A stretch of 64,000 nucleotides of DNA from Geothrix sp. 21YS21S-4. Lineage in GTDB: Bacteria; Acidobacteriota; Holophagae; Holophagales; Holophagaceae. Both the position numbers and the translations under genes were made by a program. The stretch is from positions 620,001 to 684,000 of the forward strand of contig NZ_CP132719.1 in NCBI RefSeq assembly GCF_030845995.1, read 5' to 3'. Shown here piece by piece: positions 41,975-51,293 of the stretch (positions are counted from its first letter, which is position 1; every line of letters begins with the position of its first letter). The notes beneath the pieces were generated by a model that saw only the letters and a program-made list of their open reading frames with translations, was not told the DNA's origin and did not search any database.

Positions 41975-42580
41975 TCAATCGCCGGTCCCCAGTTTGCGCC
42001 GCGCTACCAGCAGGAATTCCCGTCCCGCCCGCCTCGGGTGGCTGCGTAGGGCCGGGCCGAGGTGCAGGACGTCGAACCGCGGCTCCGCGAGCGCGCGCAT
42101 CTCGCCCGGCGAGACCGCATGGGGTGGCCCGGGTCGCCCGCTCACGTCGTGGAACAGGACTGCCATCCACAGGCCGCCGGAGTGGAGATGGTCCGCGCAG
42201 GCGGCGACGTAGGCCGGGCGGCGCGGCGGATCCATCGCCACGAAGCAGGTGTGGTCGAAGATCGCGTCCCAGGGGCCCAGGTCGGGCGAGAACCAGTCCG
42301 CCTGCATCCACGTGGCGCGATCGCCGTAGCGGGCCCGGGCTCCCTCGATCGCGAAGGGCGCGAAATCGATGCCCGTGACCGCGAAGCCCCGCGCGGCCAG
42401 CTCCGCCGCGTCGTGGCCGTACCCGCACCCCGGCACCGCCAGCTCGCCGCCCGGCCGCAGGCCCTGCGGGAGCGCGAGATCCAAGACCTCCGCCAGCACC
42501 GGCGTGGCGCGGTCCATGTCCCACTCGGGCCTTGCCGCGTCCGCGTAGTACCGGTTCCAGTCGTCGGCGTGGGTGAGCAT
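41975..42580 (-). CDS. class I SAM methyltransferase, thiopurine-methyltransferase-like
   Basis: 201 residues. It opens with WNRYYADAARPEWDMDRATP, typical of TPMT-like enzymes, then motif I LAVPGCGYGHDAAELAARG and motif II VTGIDFAPFAIEGAR. It may methylate thiols, or metalloids such as selenium or tellurium. No ribosome site is seen; a TATCCT box ends exactly six bases before the ATG, suggesting a leaderless mRNA. Confidence 0.88.
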   Translation of the reverse strand: MLTHADDWNRYYADAARPEWDMDRATPVLAEVLDLALPQGLRPGGELAVPGCGYGHDAAELAARGFAVTGIDFAPFAIEGARARYGDRATWMQADWFSPDLGPWDAIFDHTCFVAMDPPRRPAYVAACADHLHSGGLWMAVLFHDVSGRPGPPHAVSPGEMRALAEPRFDVLHLGPALRSHPRRAGREFLLVARRKLGTGD

Positions 42581-42635
42581 GGCCCCAGGATAGCGGGGCT
42601 TCCCTTCGCGGTCGGCGGGAGCGGAGGTCGACGAT

Positions 42636-43832
42636 TCAGGAAGGGAGGCTCACCGCCTCGGCTCCCACGAATTCCGCCAGCCGCGCCAGGGCCTCGTCCA
42701 GGCCGCGACGGCGGGCCTTGGTGGCTTTCACGCCCGGCTCCCACCACAGGCCCTTCACGTCGAGAAGGCCGCGGTCCCGGTGGAGCTTGGGGTCCAGGCG
42801 GCCCACGAGGCGCTCGCCTTCGAGGATCGGCAGGACGAAGTAGCCGTAGCGGCGCTGGGGCTCCGGAACGAAGGCCTCGAACCGGTAGTCGAACCCGAAG
42901 CGGCGCAGGGCGCGGGCCCGATCCCGAAGAACGGGGTCGAAGGGGCAGAGTAGGCGCGTCCGTTCCGGCGCCTCCGGCAGCTTGGCGAGGCGCGCCTCCC
43001 AGTCCGCGACGGCGTAGGCGGGACGGATCTCCCCGTCGGCGCCCTCTACCTGCACCGGCACGATCCGGCCCTCCCGCTCCGCGGACGCGCACCAGGCCTT
43101 GGCCTCGGAGGCCTCGATGCTGTGCCAGAACTCCGCCAGCTCCTTGGGCGTGAAGATTCCCAGGCGCTCGGCCGCGGTGGCGCAGGCCCAGGCCACGTGA
43201 TCGGCGGGGGCCGGGCAGGCGTGGCCGTGGCATTCCGGCAGCACCCGCTCGGTGAGGTCATACAGTTTTTGGAATCCCTCGCGCCGCGGAACCATCAGCT
43301 CCCCGCTGCGCCACAGGAAGTCCAGGGCCGCCTTCTGGGGCTTCCACCCCCACCAGGGACCGCGCTTCTCGGGATGCTCGAAGTCGGAGGACTTCAGCGG
43401 TCCCTCGCGCTCGATGCGGGCCTTCACGGCGGCGACGATCGCGGCGCCCTCGGTGCCCTTGAAGTGATTCTGCCACCAGGCGTTCCCCTGCATCCGCGCC
43501 CGATCCCGGTCGAAGCGGGGCTTCCAGTGGGCGAACCACGCGGTGGGCACGGCGGAGGCGTCGTGGGTGAACGCTTCGAACAGGCTACGCTTTCCCTCCA
43601 GCAGCTTTCTCAGGTGCTCCGGCCGGTAGCCGTCCAGCCGCGTGGCGAGGGTCAGGTCGTGGGCCCGGGCCACCACGTTGATGGTGTCCACCTGGACGAA
43701 GCCCAGCCGCTCGATCAGCGCCTGGAGCGATGCTGCCGTGACGCGCCGCCCCGGATCGTCCAGCAGCCCCTGGGCGCCCATGAACAGCCGCCGCGCGGCG
43801 GAAGCGGAAACGAGAGGAAGGAGGTTGGCCAC
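42636..43832 (-). CDS. YcaQ-like winged-helix DNA glycosylase family protein
   Basis: 398 residues from GTG 43832. The N-terminal helix SASAARRLFMGAQGL, the QVDTINVVARAHDL segment and CPFDPVLRDRARALRRFGFDYRFE are diagnostic of the YcaQ/AlkX family that unhooks interstrand crosslinks. The GTG lies in the terminal CCGTGGCC of repeat B2; the next internal ATG (43781) would cut into the conserved helix. Upstream in-frame codons are repeat sequence. The start is therefore the least certain part. Confidence 0.87.
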   Translation of the reverse strand: MANLLPLVSASAARRLFMGAQGLLDDPGRRVTAASLQALIERLGFVQVDTINVVARAHDLTLATRLDGYRPEHLRKLLEGKRSLFEAFTHDASAVPTAWFAHWKPRFDRDRARMQGNAWWQNHFKGTEGAAIVAAVKARIEREGPLKSSDFEHPEKRGPWWGWKPQKAALDFLWRSGELMVPRREGFQKLYDLTERVLPECHGHACPAPADHVAWACATAAERLGIFTPKELAEFWHSIEASEAKAWCASAEREGRIVPVQVEGADGEIRPAYAVADWEARLAKLPEAPERTRLLCPFDPVLRDRARALRRFGFDYRFEAFVPEPQRRYGYFVLPILEGERLVGRLDPKLHRDRGLLDVKGLWWEPGVKATKARRRGLDEALARLAEFVGAEAVSLPS

Positions 43833-43894
43833 GGATGAACTCGCAGGAACGCGGATGAATGAGTATCTGCGTTCATCCGCGTTTAGCCGCGGCA
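43825..43894. repeat. family B palindromic repeat, copy B2
   Basis: Left arm TTGGCCACGGATGAACTCG plus AGGAACGCGGATGAA; right arm GCGTTCATCCGCGTTTAGCC plus GCGG. It overlaps the 5' end of the YcaQ-like gene. Confidence 0.9.
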
Positions 43895-43957
43895 AAAATT
43901 CAGACCCTGCCCGTTCCTCCATCCATGCCCCGCGGCGGCGAGCGACATGAAAGGGTC

Positions 43958-44029
43958 TTGGCCACGGGTGAACTCAGATGAACGCGGATGAATGACCATC
44001 TGTGTTCATCCGTGTTTATCCGTGGCCAA
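43958..44029. repeat. family B palindromic repeat, copy B3
   Basis: TTGGCCACGG and CCGTGGCCAA form a perfect 10-base terminal inverted repeat; inside are GAACTCAGATGAACGCGG and GTTCATCCGTGTTTATCC. It ends three bases before the FadH-like stop codon and lies 63 bases from B2. Confidence 0.93.
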
Positions 44030-44032
44030 TCC

Positions 44033-46090
<2,058 letters not shown>

Positions 46091-46501
46091 CTACCCGGAG
46101 GCAGAGTGGCTGGAGGGCCGGCCCCTGCGGTTTGTCTCTAAAGAAAAAAAGCTCACCACCAAGACGCGAAGACACCAAGAAAGAAAAGGACGCTTTTCTT
46201 GGTGCCCTTGGTGTCTTGGTGGTGAGGCTTTTCCGGTCTGAGGTCGGTTCTCCACCTTCTCCACGGCGATCACCATGCGGGTGGCGACGGCGGCGAGGGC
46301 GCCCACGGCTGCGAAGACGGGCAGCAGCGCCGCGCCCACCACGCCCAGGGTCAGGGGGATCTCGATGAAGGTCTTGCCCTCTTCGTTCTTGAGGATGATC
46401 CGGCGGATGTTCCCCTGGTGGATCAGGTCCTTGATGGTGTCGAGGACCTTGCCGCCGTCGACTTTGAACTCCTCGTTGCGAGAGCGATCGGACTCGGTCA
46501 T
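46091..46501 (-). CDS. DUF4342 protein with repeat-derived C-terminal extension
   Basis: 136 residues. Residues 1-80 are a standard DUF4342 domain: EEFKVDGGKVLDTIKDLIHQ, NIRRIILKNEEGKTFIEIPL and one hydrophobic segment ending VIAVEKVE. Family members normally stop about here. Instead the frame continues about 55 residues through repeat A5 (ASPPRHQGHQEK and so on) to a TAG. The tail is thus a product of the repeat, not of the domain. The ATG is 11 bases after the sensor-domain gene. Function unknown; membrane-associated. Confidence 0.85.
   Translation of the reverse strand: MTESDRSRNEEFKVDGGKVLDTIKDLIHQGNIRRIILKNEEGKTFIEIPLTLGVVGAALLPVFAAVGALAAVATRMVIAVEKVENRPQTGKASPPRHQGHQEKRPFLSWCLRVLVVSFFSLETNRRGRPSSHSASG
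46152..46226. repeat. family A palindromic repeat, copy A5 (inside a coding frame)
   Basis: CTCACCACCAAGACGCGAAG plus ACACCAAGAA against TTTCTTGGTGCCCTTGGTG plus TCTTGGTGGTGAG. The whole copy is read as the C-terminal part of the DUF4342 gene. Confidence 0.93.
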
Positions 46502-46512
46502 GGCTCCTCCCT

Positions 46513-47148
46513 TCACGCCCGGACCAGCAGGTGCCGGGCTAGCCAAGTCTGGAAGCGGCCCAGCGCCAGGGCCAGGTGGAACGTGAGGGGCAGCAGCGCC
46601 AGGCCCGCGAGGGCGCACAGGACGCCCGCCGAGCCGGGATGGGCGGCGAGCCAGGCCGGCGCTCCCAGGTCCAGGCTGGCGGTGGCGCCGAACAGGGGCG
46701 CGAAGGGCGCGGCGATCAGGCTCAGCCCCACGGACAGCAGCGTGGCGAAGGCGGTGAAGTAGGCGATCCCCAGCGGCAGGTGGAGCAGGAAGTAGAGCAG
46801 GCTCGTCCAGGTGCGCCGGTCCGCCGCCAGGGCCTTCGTCCGCGCCAGGAAGCCCGTTCCCGGCGGCAGGGGGTCGGGGATCGGGGCCGCCTCCATCCCA
46901 TCGTCCACCAGCAGCCGGAGAAGGTGCAGTTCCGCCACGGACAGGAGCCTCGTCCCCAGCAGGAAGAGGAGGGCCACCGGCAGCCCCACGATCAGGATGG
47001 CGAGGCCCAGGCTGAGGGAGAGGCCCGTCACCGCGAAGGTGAAAGCGAGGATGCCCGTCCCCAGGGACAGCAGCAGGTAGAGCAGGGTGGTGTAGGCCCG
47101 CCGTACGGCGAGCACCTCGAAGAAGCCGGGATGGGATGGGGACGACAT
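46513..47148 (-). CDS. membrane protein with putative sensor domain (PF13796-like)
   Basis: 211 residues with four or five helices: pairs at about 15-65, 113-150 and 165-190. The pattern RRAYTTLLYLLLSLGTGILAF and later RRTWTSLLYFLLHLPLGIAYF is an internal duplication typical of the putative sensor domain found at the N-terminus of actinobacterial histidine kinases. Here it stands alone, with no kinase. GGAGG precedes the start. It is cotranscribed with the DUF4342 gene. Confidence 0.75.
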   Translation of the reverse strand: MSSPSHPGFFEVLAVRRAYTTLLYLLLSLGTGILAFTFAVTGLSLSLGLAILIVGLPVALLFLLGTRLLSVAELHLLRLLVDDGMEAAPIPDPLPPGTGFLARTKALAADRRTWTSLLYFLLHLPLGIAYFTAFATLLSVGLSLIAAPFAPLFGATASLDLGAPAWLAAHPGSAGVLCALAGLALLPLTFHLALALGRFQTWLARHLLVRA

Positions 47149-47230
47149 GGGACCTCCGGATGCCCCAACCTACGGCGGGTTCCTGTCCCATTTCGCCGGC
47201 AATCGGCGAACGGCAGCCTTCCGCCGGTAA

Positions 47231-47300
47231 GGATCCCCGCCAAGGCGCCAACAAAGAACGTCATTCAGGTCTTTCTTGGCGCCTTGGCGGTGGATTTTTT
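47231..47300. repeat. family A palindromic repeat, copy A6
   Basis: CCCGCCAAGGCGCCAACAAAGAA against TTTCTTGGCGCCTTGGCGGTGG, then TTTTTT. It abuts the M14 peptidase stop codon with no gap. Confidence 0.9.
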
Positions 47301-48836
47301 TCAGTTGCCCAGGTGCGGCACCCGCCACAGGGCCAGTTCCTCGCCCAGCGCGGGGACGGGCAGCAGGCCGTTCTCCACGGCGCCGTCGTCGCTCTCGGCT
47401 TCGCACAGGTAGGCGGCGATGGCCCCCAGGGGCTGGTCCGTGGGCACCAGCGACCACCCGGCGGGAGCCGCGCGGGGGCCGCGGCGCCAGGAGACTTCGA
47501 GCTCGCCCACGGCGGCGGCCTCCAGGATGGCCCGGCCGCCCTCGGAGCCGAGGCTCTCCACCACGGGGACTTCCGCCTCGAAGGTGCCGCGGGCGTCCTC
47601 CACGCGCAGGCCGTGCAGGCGCAGGTGATCGGCCACGGACGGGGCCACCAGGTAGGCCGCAGGGCGGTCCACCACCAGGGTGCCCACGAAGCGCCCGAAG
47701 TGCGGGAGGGTCACCGTGCTGGGTGCGCCCTCCAGCGTCCGGGGCGTGCGGGTGAGGATCTCCACGGGGCGGTCGAAGGGCTCCAGCTTGGAGCGGACGG
47801 CGATGCGCTGCCGCGGCGTCCGGCTCTGGGCCACGGTCTGAACCACCTCGTCCCGGTGGGCGGCCACGAATTTCAGGGTCTCCAGCATGAAGGCGTAGGC
47901 GGTGCGGACGCGCTCGGCGAAGGGGATGTAGCTGTAGCACTCCAGCAGCAGGTCCATGTGGCTGGTGAGCCCGCGGTAGTTGCTGCCGAAGCGGGGGTGG
48001 TGTGGGTAGGTCATCCACCCTTCGCGCACCGGCGCGCCGGGCTCCGCGTCGCGGTCGGCGTCCAGGGCCCGCTCGTCTTCCACGAAGTTGCCGTACCAGC
48101 CGGCGTCGAGGCCGTGGTTGGCCTTGAGCGCGGCGGTGACGGGCGGCAGCAGGCGGTTCCGCATGTACTCGATGGGCTCGGGCCGGCCGCTCTCCCCGGT
48201 GTGGGGGATGTCGTAGGTCATGGAGAAGCGGTGGACGGAGCCGTTGGTGGCGTGGTTGTCGATGGTGAGATCTGCCGCCCAGGGCTGGCACACGCGCTGC
48301 TGGAGCAGGCGCATCTCCGCGCCCTCGTAGCGCAGGTAATCGCGGTTCAGGTTGATCTTCGCGGCGTTCACGCGGGTGCCCACGCCGCTGTCGGGGCCGA
48401 GCTGGCCGCTGAGCTTGGGCAGGTGCAGCTTGCGGTTGCCGGGGTCGATGGCGTCGTTCCCGTCGGGGTTGAACAGCGGCGCCACCACCAGGGTGAGGTT
48501 CTCTAGGATCTGGCCGGCGTCGAGGCTGGGCTTGCCGTCCAGCAGGTCGCGCACCAGCATCAGGCAGCCCTCCTTGCCCTCCACCTCGCCGGCGTGGATC
48601 CCGCTGATCACCAGCACCACAGGCAGCCCCAGGCGCCGGGCTTCTTCGGGCGTCTTCACGCCCCGCGACGACACCACCAGCAGGGGCAGGTCCCGGCCCT
48701 GGGGGCTCGCGCCGAAGCTGGTGACGTGCAGGCGCGTGTCGCCCTTGGCTTCCAGGGCGGCGATGAAGGCCATCACGTCCGCGTGGCGGCTGGTCTCCTC
48801 GTAGCGGGTGGCTTCGGCGCGGGTGAGCGGGGTCAT
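47301..48836 (-). CDS. M14-type zinc carboxypeptidase family protein
   Basis: 511 residues. The zinc motif HAGEVEGKE (in GIHAGEVEGKEG) supplies His and Glu and TIDNHATNG the third His; FNPDGND and INLNRDYLR are further M14 marks. There is no signal peptide, so the enzyme should be cytosolic, unlike many M14 members. The C-terminal 170 residues form an extra beta-rich domain. It is 12 bases after the thioesterase gene and probably cotranscribed with it. Confidence 0.88.
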   Translation of the reverse strand: MTPLTRAEATRYEETSRHADVMAFIAALEAKGDTRLHVTSFGASPQGRDLPLLVVSSRGVKTPEEARRLGLPVVLVISGIHAGEVEGKEGCLMLVRDLLDGKPSLDAGQILENLTLVVAPLFNPDGNDAIDPGNRKLHLPKLSGQLGPDSGVGTRVNAAKINLNRDYLRYEGAEMRLLQQRVCQPWAADLTIDNHATNGSVHRFSMTYDIPHTGESGRPEPIEYMRNRLLPPVTAALKANHGLDAGWYGNFVEDERALDADRDAEPGAPVREGWMTYPHHPRFGSNYRGLTSHMDLLLECYSYIPFAERVRTAYAFMLETLKFVAAHRDEVVQTVAQSRTPRQRIAVRSKLEPFDRPVEILTRTPRTLEGAPSTVTLPHFGRFVGTLVVDRPAAYLVAPSVADHLRLHGLRVEDARGTFEAEVPVVESLGSEGGRAILEAAAVGELEVSWRRGPRAAPAGWSLVPTDQPLGAIAAYLCEAESDDGAVENGLLPVPALGEELALWRVPHLGN

Positions 48837-48848
48837 GGGGGCTCCTTG

Positions 48849-49289
48849 TCAGGTGCGCGAGGGGAGGTGCTGGAAATCTTCGGTGCGGCCCATGGCGTCC
48901 ATGGCCTCCACCAGGGCGGCGGGGGGCGCCACCAGCTTCCGGGCGGCCAGGTCCAGCCAGCCGCCGCGCGTGAACAGGCGCGCCGCGGGCCGGCCGTCGG
49001 CCTTGAAAAACTCGTTCCGCAGGAGGAAGCGGCTGCCGTCCGCCGACTGGCCCGCCACCGCCAGGGTGACGCGGAAGGATTCCATCAGCCCGATCTCGCG
49101 GAGGTATTCGACCTCGTCCTTCATCACGACGGGGCCGAGGCGCAGCCGCGAGAACTCCGACACGGGGAACCCGTGCGTCTCGAAGAACCGCATCCGTGTG
49201 TCCCCGGCCTTGTCCAGGTAGGCGGTGTTCCGCATGTGGCCGTTGAAGTCCATGTCACCCCAGCCGGCGTAGAGGGTGGTTTCGAACAT
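48849..49289 (-). CDS. acyl-CoA thioesterase family protein (hot-dog fold)
   Basis: 146 residues of the 4HBT type: YAGWGDMDFNGHMRNTAYL holds the family Asp (D14) and the Asn-Gly-His-Met turn. It is probably a cytosolic acyl-CoA thioesterase. The M14 peptidase gene follows. A GGAG site lies about 7 bases before the ATG. Confidence 0.88.
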   Translation of the reverse strand: MFETTLYAGWGDMDFNGHMRNTAYLDKAGDTRMRFFETHGFPVSEFSRLRLGPVVMKDEVEYLREIGLMESFRVTLAVAGQSADGSRFLLRNEFFKADGRPAARLFTRGGWLDLAARKLVAPPAALVEAMDAMGRTEDFQHLPSRT

Positions 49290-49353
49290 GCGGGACTCCG
49301 GACAGGCGGGGCTCCATCATCCCCGGTCGGGCAGGGGCGCGGAACCCGGAAAA

Positions 49354-49424
49354 GGGCCGCGGATGAACGCGGATCGACACGGATGGGAAGCCCAATGCCG
49401 TTCCATCTGGGTTCATCCGTGGCT
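49354..49424. repeat. family B palindromic repeat, copy B4
   Basis: GGGCCGCGGATGAACGCGG plus ATCGACACGGAT against ATCTGGGTTCATCCGTGGCTC. First of a B-A-B cluster filling 49354-49661; apart from these three repeats that gap holds no gene. Confidence 0.9.
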
Positions 49425-49429
49425 CATCC

Positions 49430-49546
49430 TGCATTCAAAGAATACGGATCACCACCAAGACACCAAGAACACCAAGAAAGGCAAAAGCGGTGTCTTTATG
49501 CGGTTCTTGGCGCGCTTGGCGGTGAAAAAAGTTGAGTCTTGATCGC
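49430..49546. repeat. family A palindromic repeat, copy A7
   Basis: Edges TGCATTCAAAG and CTTGATCGC as in A1 and A2; arms CACCACCAAGACACCAAGAA plus CACCAAGAA and TTCTTGGCGCGCTTGGCGGTG. It is enclosed by B4 and B5. Confidence 0.92.
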
Positions 49547-49578
49547 CATTGGCATGAGGCCGCCCTACGGCCGGAAAA

Positions 49579-49661
49579 AGGCCACGGATGAACACGGATC
49601 GACACGGATAAGAAGTCCAACGCCGTTTTATCTGTGTTCATCCGCGTTCATCCGGGGCTGA
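49579..49661. repeat. family B palindromic repeat, copy B5
   Basis: AGGCCACGGATGAACACGG plus ATCGACACGGAT against ATCTGTGTTCATCCGCG plus TTCATCCGGGGCT. It ends nine bases before the stop of the small winged-helix-like gene. Confidence 0.92.
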
Positions 49662-49670
49662 TCTCCTTCC

Positions 49671-49874
49671 CTAGATCCGCTTCAGGACCTGCTGTCCCAG
49701 GTGGGAGACGCGGTAGTGCCCGACCTCGCGCTCGCGGATCAGGTCCTGGCGCTCCAGGTAGACGAGGTCCGCCTCCGCCGCGCCGGCCTTCAACAGGTGG
49801 TCCCGGGCTACGTCCGGGTGCTTGGCCACCAGTTGCAGCAGCACTTTCTGGCGGGAGGTGATGGGATCGGTCAT
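49671..49874 (-). CDS. small winged-helix-like protein
   Basis: 67 residues, helical with a short beta hairpin: SRQKVLLQLVAKHPDVARDH, then LERQDLIREREVGHYRVSHLG, which reads like a MarR-type recognition helix and wing. GGAGA precedes the ATG. It may regulate transcription or bind nucleic acid; I cannot name a family. It is the last gene of a leftward group with the isomerase-like gene 12 bases upstream. Confidence 0.7.
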   Translation of the reverse strand: MTDPITSRQKVLLQLVAKHPDVARDHLLKAGAAEADLVYLERQDLIREREVGHYRVSHLGQQVLKRI

Positions 49875-49886
49875 GAAGTCGGTCTC

Positions 49887-50252
49887 CTACCCGCTGGTCT
49901 GGCGGCGGTAGCTGGGGGCGTGCAGGTCGCTGATCTGGACGGTCAGGTTGAGCCGCATCCCCGCGGAACTGAGCGGAAAGGCCCCCGCCAGGACGCCCAT
50001 CAGCGCGTCGCTGACCCGGGACTTCACCTCGTCGGGGCGGCCCGCCAGGATCTGCAGGTTCAGGGCGACGAAGGCCCGGTCCGGCGCGCCGTCGGCCACC
50101 CGGAAGGCCTCGGGCCGGATCACCCGGCTCTTGATGTCGGCCTCCTGGAAGAGGCCCGTCGCCGCCAAGGTCCGGTGGATCTCCCGCAGCAGCGCCCCCC
50201 AGTCCGGCTGGTCCAGGAGGTTGTCGGAGGCTTCGAGGATGCAGTGGGGCAT
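49887..50252 (-). CDS. 5-carboxymethyl-2-hydroxymuconate isomerase-like protein
   Basis: 121 residues of the tautomerase superfamily. ATG 50252 is chosen because it gives Met-Pro-His-Cys-Ile-Leu-Glu, the N-terminal Pro being the catalytic base of CHMI/HpcD. The core VALNLQILAGRPDEVKSRVSD and a C-terminal beta strand fit. In homoprotocatechuate degradation it would isomerise a muconate, but no other genes of that pathway are here, so the true substrate may differ. Confidence 0.8.
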   Translation of the reverse strand: MPHCILEASDNLLDQPDWGALLREIHRTLAATGLFQEADIKSRVIRPEAFRVADGAPDRAFVALNLQILAGRPDEVKSRVSDALMGVLAGAFPLSSAGMRLNLTVQISDLHAPSYRRQTSG

Positions 50253-50324
50253 GGGGACACCGTCAGGGGCAGGTTCCACGGTGGGCGGAGACGGGAGTCC
50301 CGTCCACCTGAGATGTGGAAGGCC

Positions 50325-50612
50325 TCAGCCTCGGAGCGGCTTGCGGGCCACGGTCCGCTTTGTCCCCTTGTCCCAGTAGCCCGTCTCCTCGGCGAAGCAG
50401 ATGTTCTCCAGGTCGCTGACGCGCTCCTGGATGCAGGCCTGGGCATCGCTCACGGCGCGGTTGTAGATGGCGGGGCCGATCTCCTTCAGGCAGAAGCGCA
50501 GGAAGGTGGCGGAGCCCAGCTCGCCCAGGCTCTCGCCGTACTCCTCGGCCACGAAGCGCTGGATGGCGCCGTAGAGCTTCTTTTCGACGTCGGGGGCGAG
50601 CTGGATGTCCAT
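50325..50612 (-). CDS. DUF2164 family protein
   Basis: 95 residues. The pattern IQRFVAEEYGESLGELGSA, FLRFCLKEIGPAIYNRAVSD and AQACIQERVSDLE is the DUF2164 signature. It is a small cytosolic helical protein, function unknown. AAGAGGAAGAAG precedes the start. Confidence 0.88.
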   Translation of the reverse strand: MDIQLAPDVEKKLYGAIQRFVAEEYGESLGELGSATFLRFCLKEIGPAIYNRAVSDAQACIQERVSDLENICFAEETGYWDKGTKRTVARKPLRG

Positions 50613-50632
50613 GCGGCTTCTTCCTCTTGCCT

Positions 50633-51187
50633 CTATTCTCCGCCCTCGGGCGCCGGAGGCGGCGCGGCCTTCTCCCCCGGCTTGGCGAAGCGCTGGGCGC
50701 GGAGATGAAGGTCGTCGACGAACACGCGGCGGACCGGAGGAAGCGGCGCGGCCTCCGCTTCCTGCCGCGCCTTCCGCAGGCGCCAGAGCCCCCAGGCGAT
50801 GGGCAGCAGCAGGAGGCCGGGGTACTCCAGCAGGATCCGCTGGGGGGTGAGGCGGAACTGGGTGGGCCGCAGCCCGTCGGCGTACCAGGCGTCCAGGATC
50901 CACACCTCGTCGTCGGCCTGGAGGGCGGCGGCCTCCGCCTTGGCCATCCGCAGGACCTCCTCCGTCTCCCGGCGCTTCACGGTGACGAAATCCGTGATCT
51001 GGCTGTCCGGATCCCGGTCCACGCTCTGCACGGCGGCGTGCGTGACGCCCGGGCGCTGCAGGCGGCAGAAGGGGTTCAGGGCGATGAGGAAGGCCTGGAC
51101 CGCCGTCAGCCACAGGACCGCACCCATGACCGCCCACAGGGCCGCGAGGGCGGACCAGCGCAGGGCGGGGCGGGCGAAAACGGACAT
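50633..51187 (-). CDS. membrane-anchored protein of unknown function
   Basis: 184 residues. Helix one (about 10-37) and helix two (about 123-138) enclose a polar domain with HAAVQSVDRDPDSQITDFV; the tail is Pro/Glu-rich. There is no Shine-Dalgarno; CATACT ends exactly six bases before the ATG, again suggesting a leaderless mRNA. It is divergent from the histidine kinase gene. Confidence 0.72.
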   Translation of the reverse strand: MSVFARPALRWSALAALWAVMGAVLWLTAVQAFLIALNPFCRLQRPGVTHAAVQSVDRDPDSQITDFVTVKRRETEEVLRMAKAEAAALQADDEVWILDAWYADGLRPTQFRLTPQRILLEYPGLLLLPIAWGLWRLRKARQEAEAAPLPPVRRVFVDDLHLRAQRFAKPGEKAAPPPAPEGGE

Positions 51188-51293
51188 GGGGCGAGTATGG
51201 CCCACCTGCGAGGGGCGAGTAGTCCCAAAGCCCACCTCCAGGTTTTTTGCCAAGCGCCGGAAAAGGCCTCAGAATGCCCTTCCGATCAGACGT

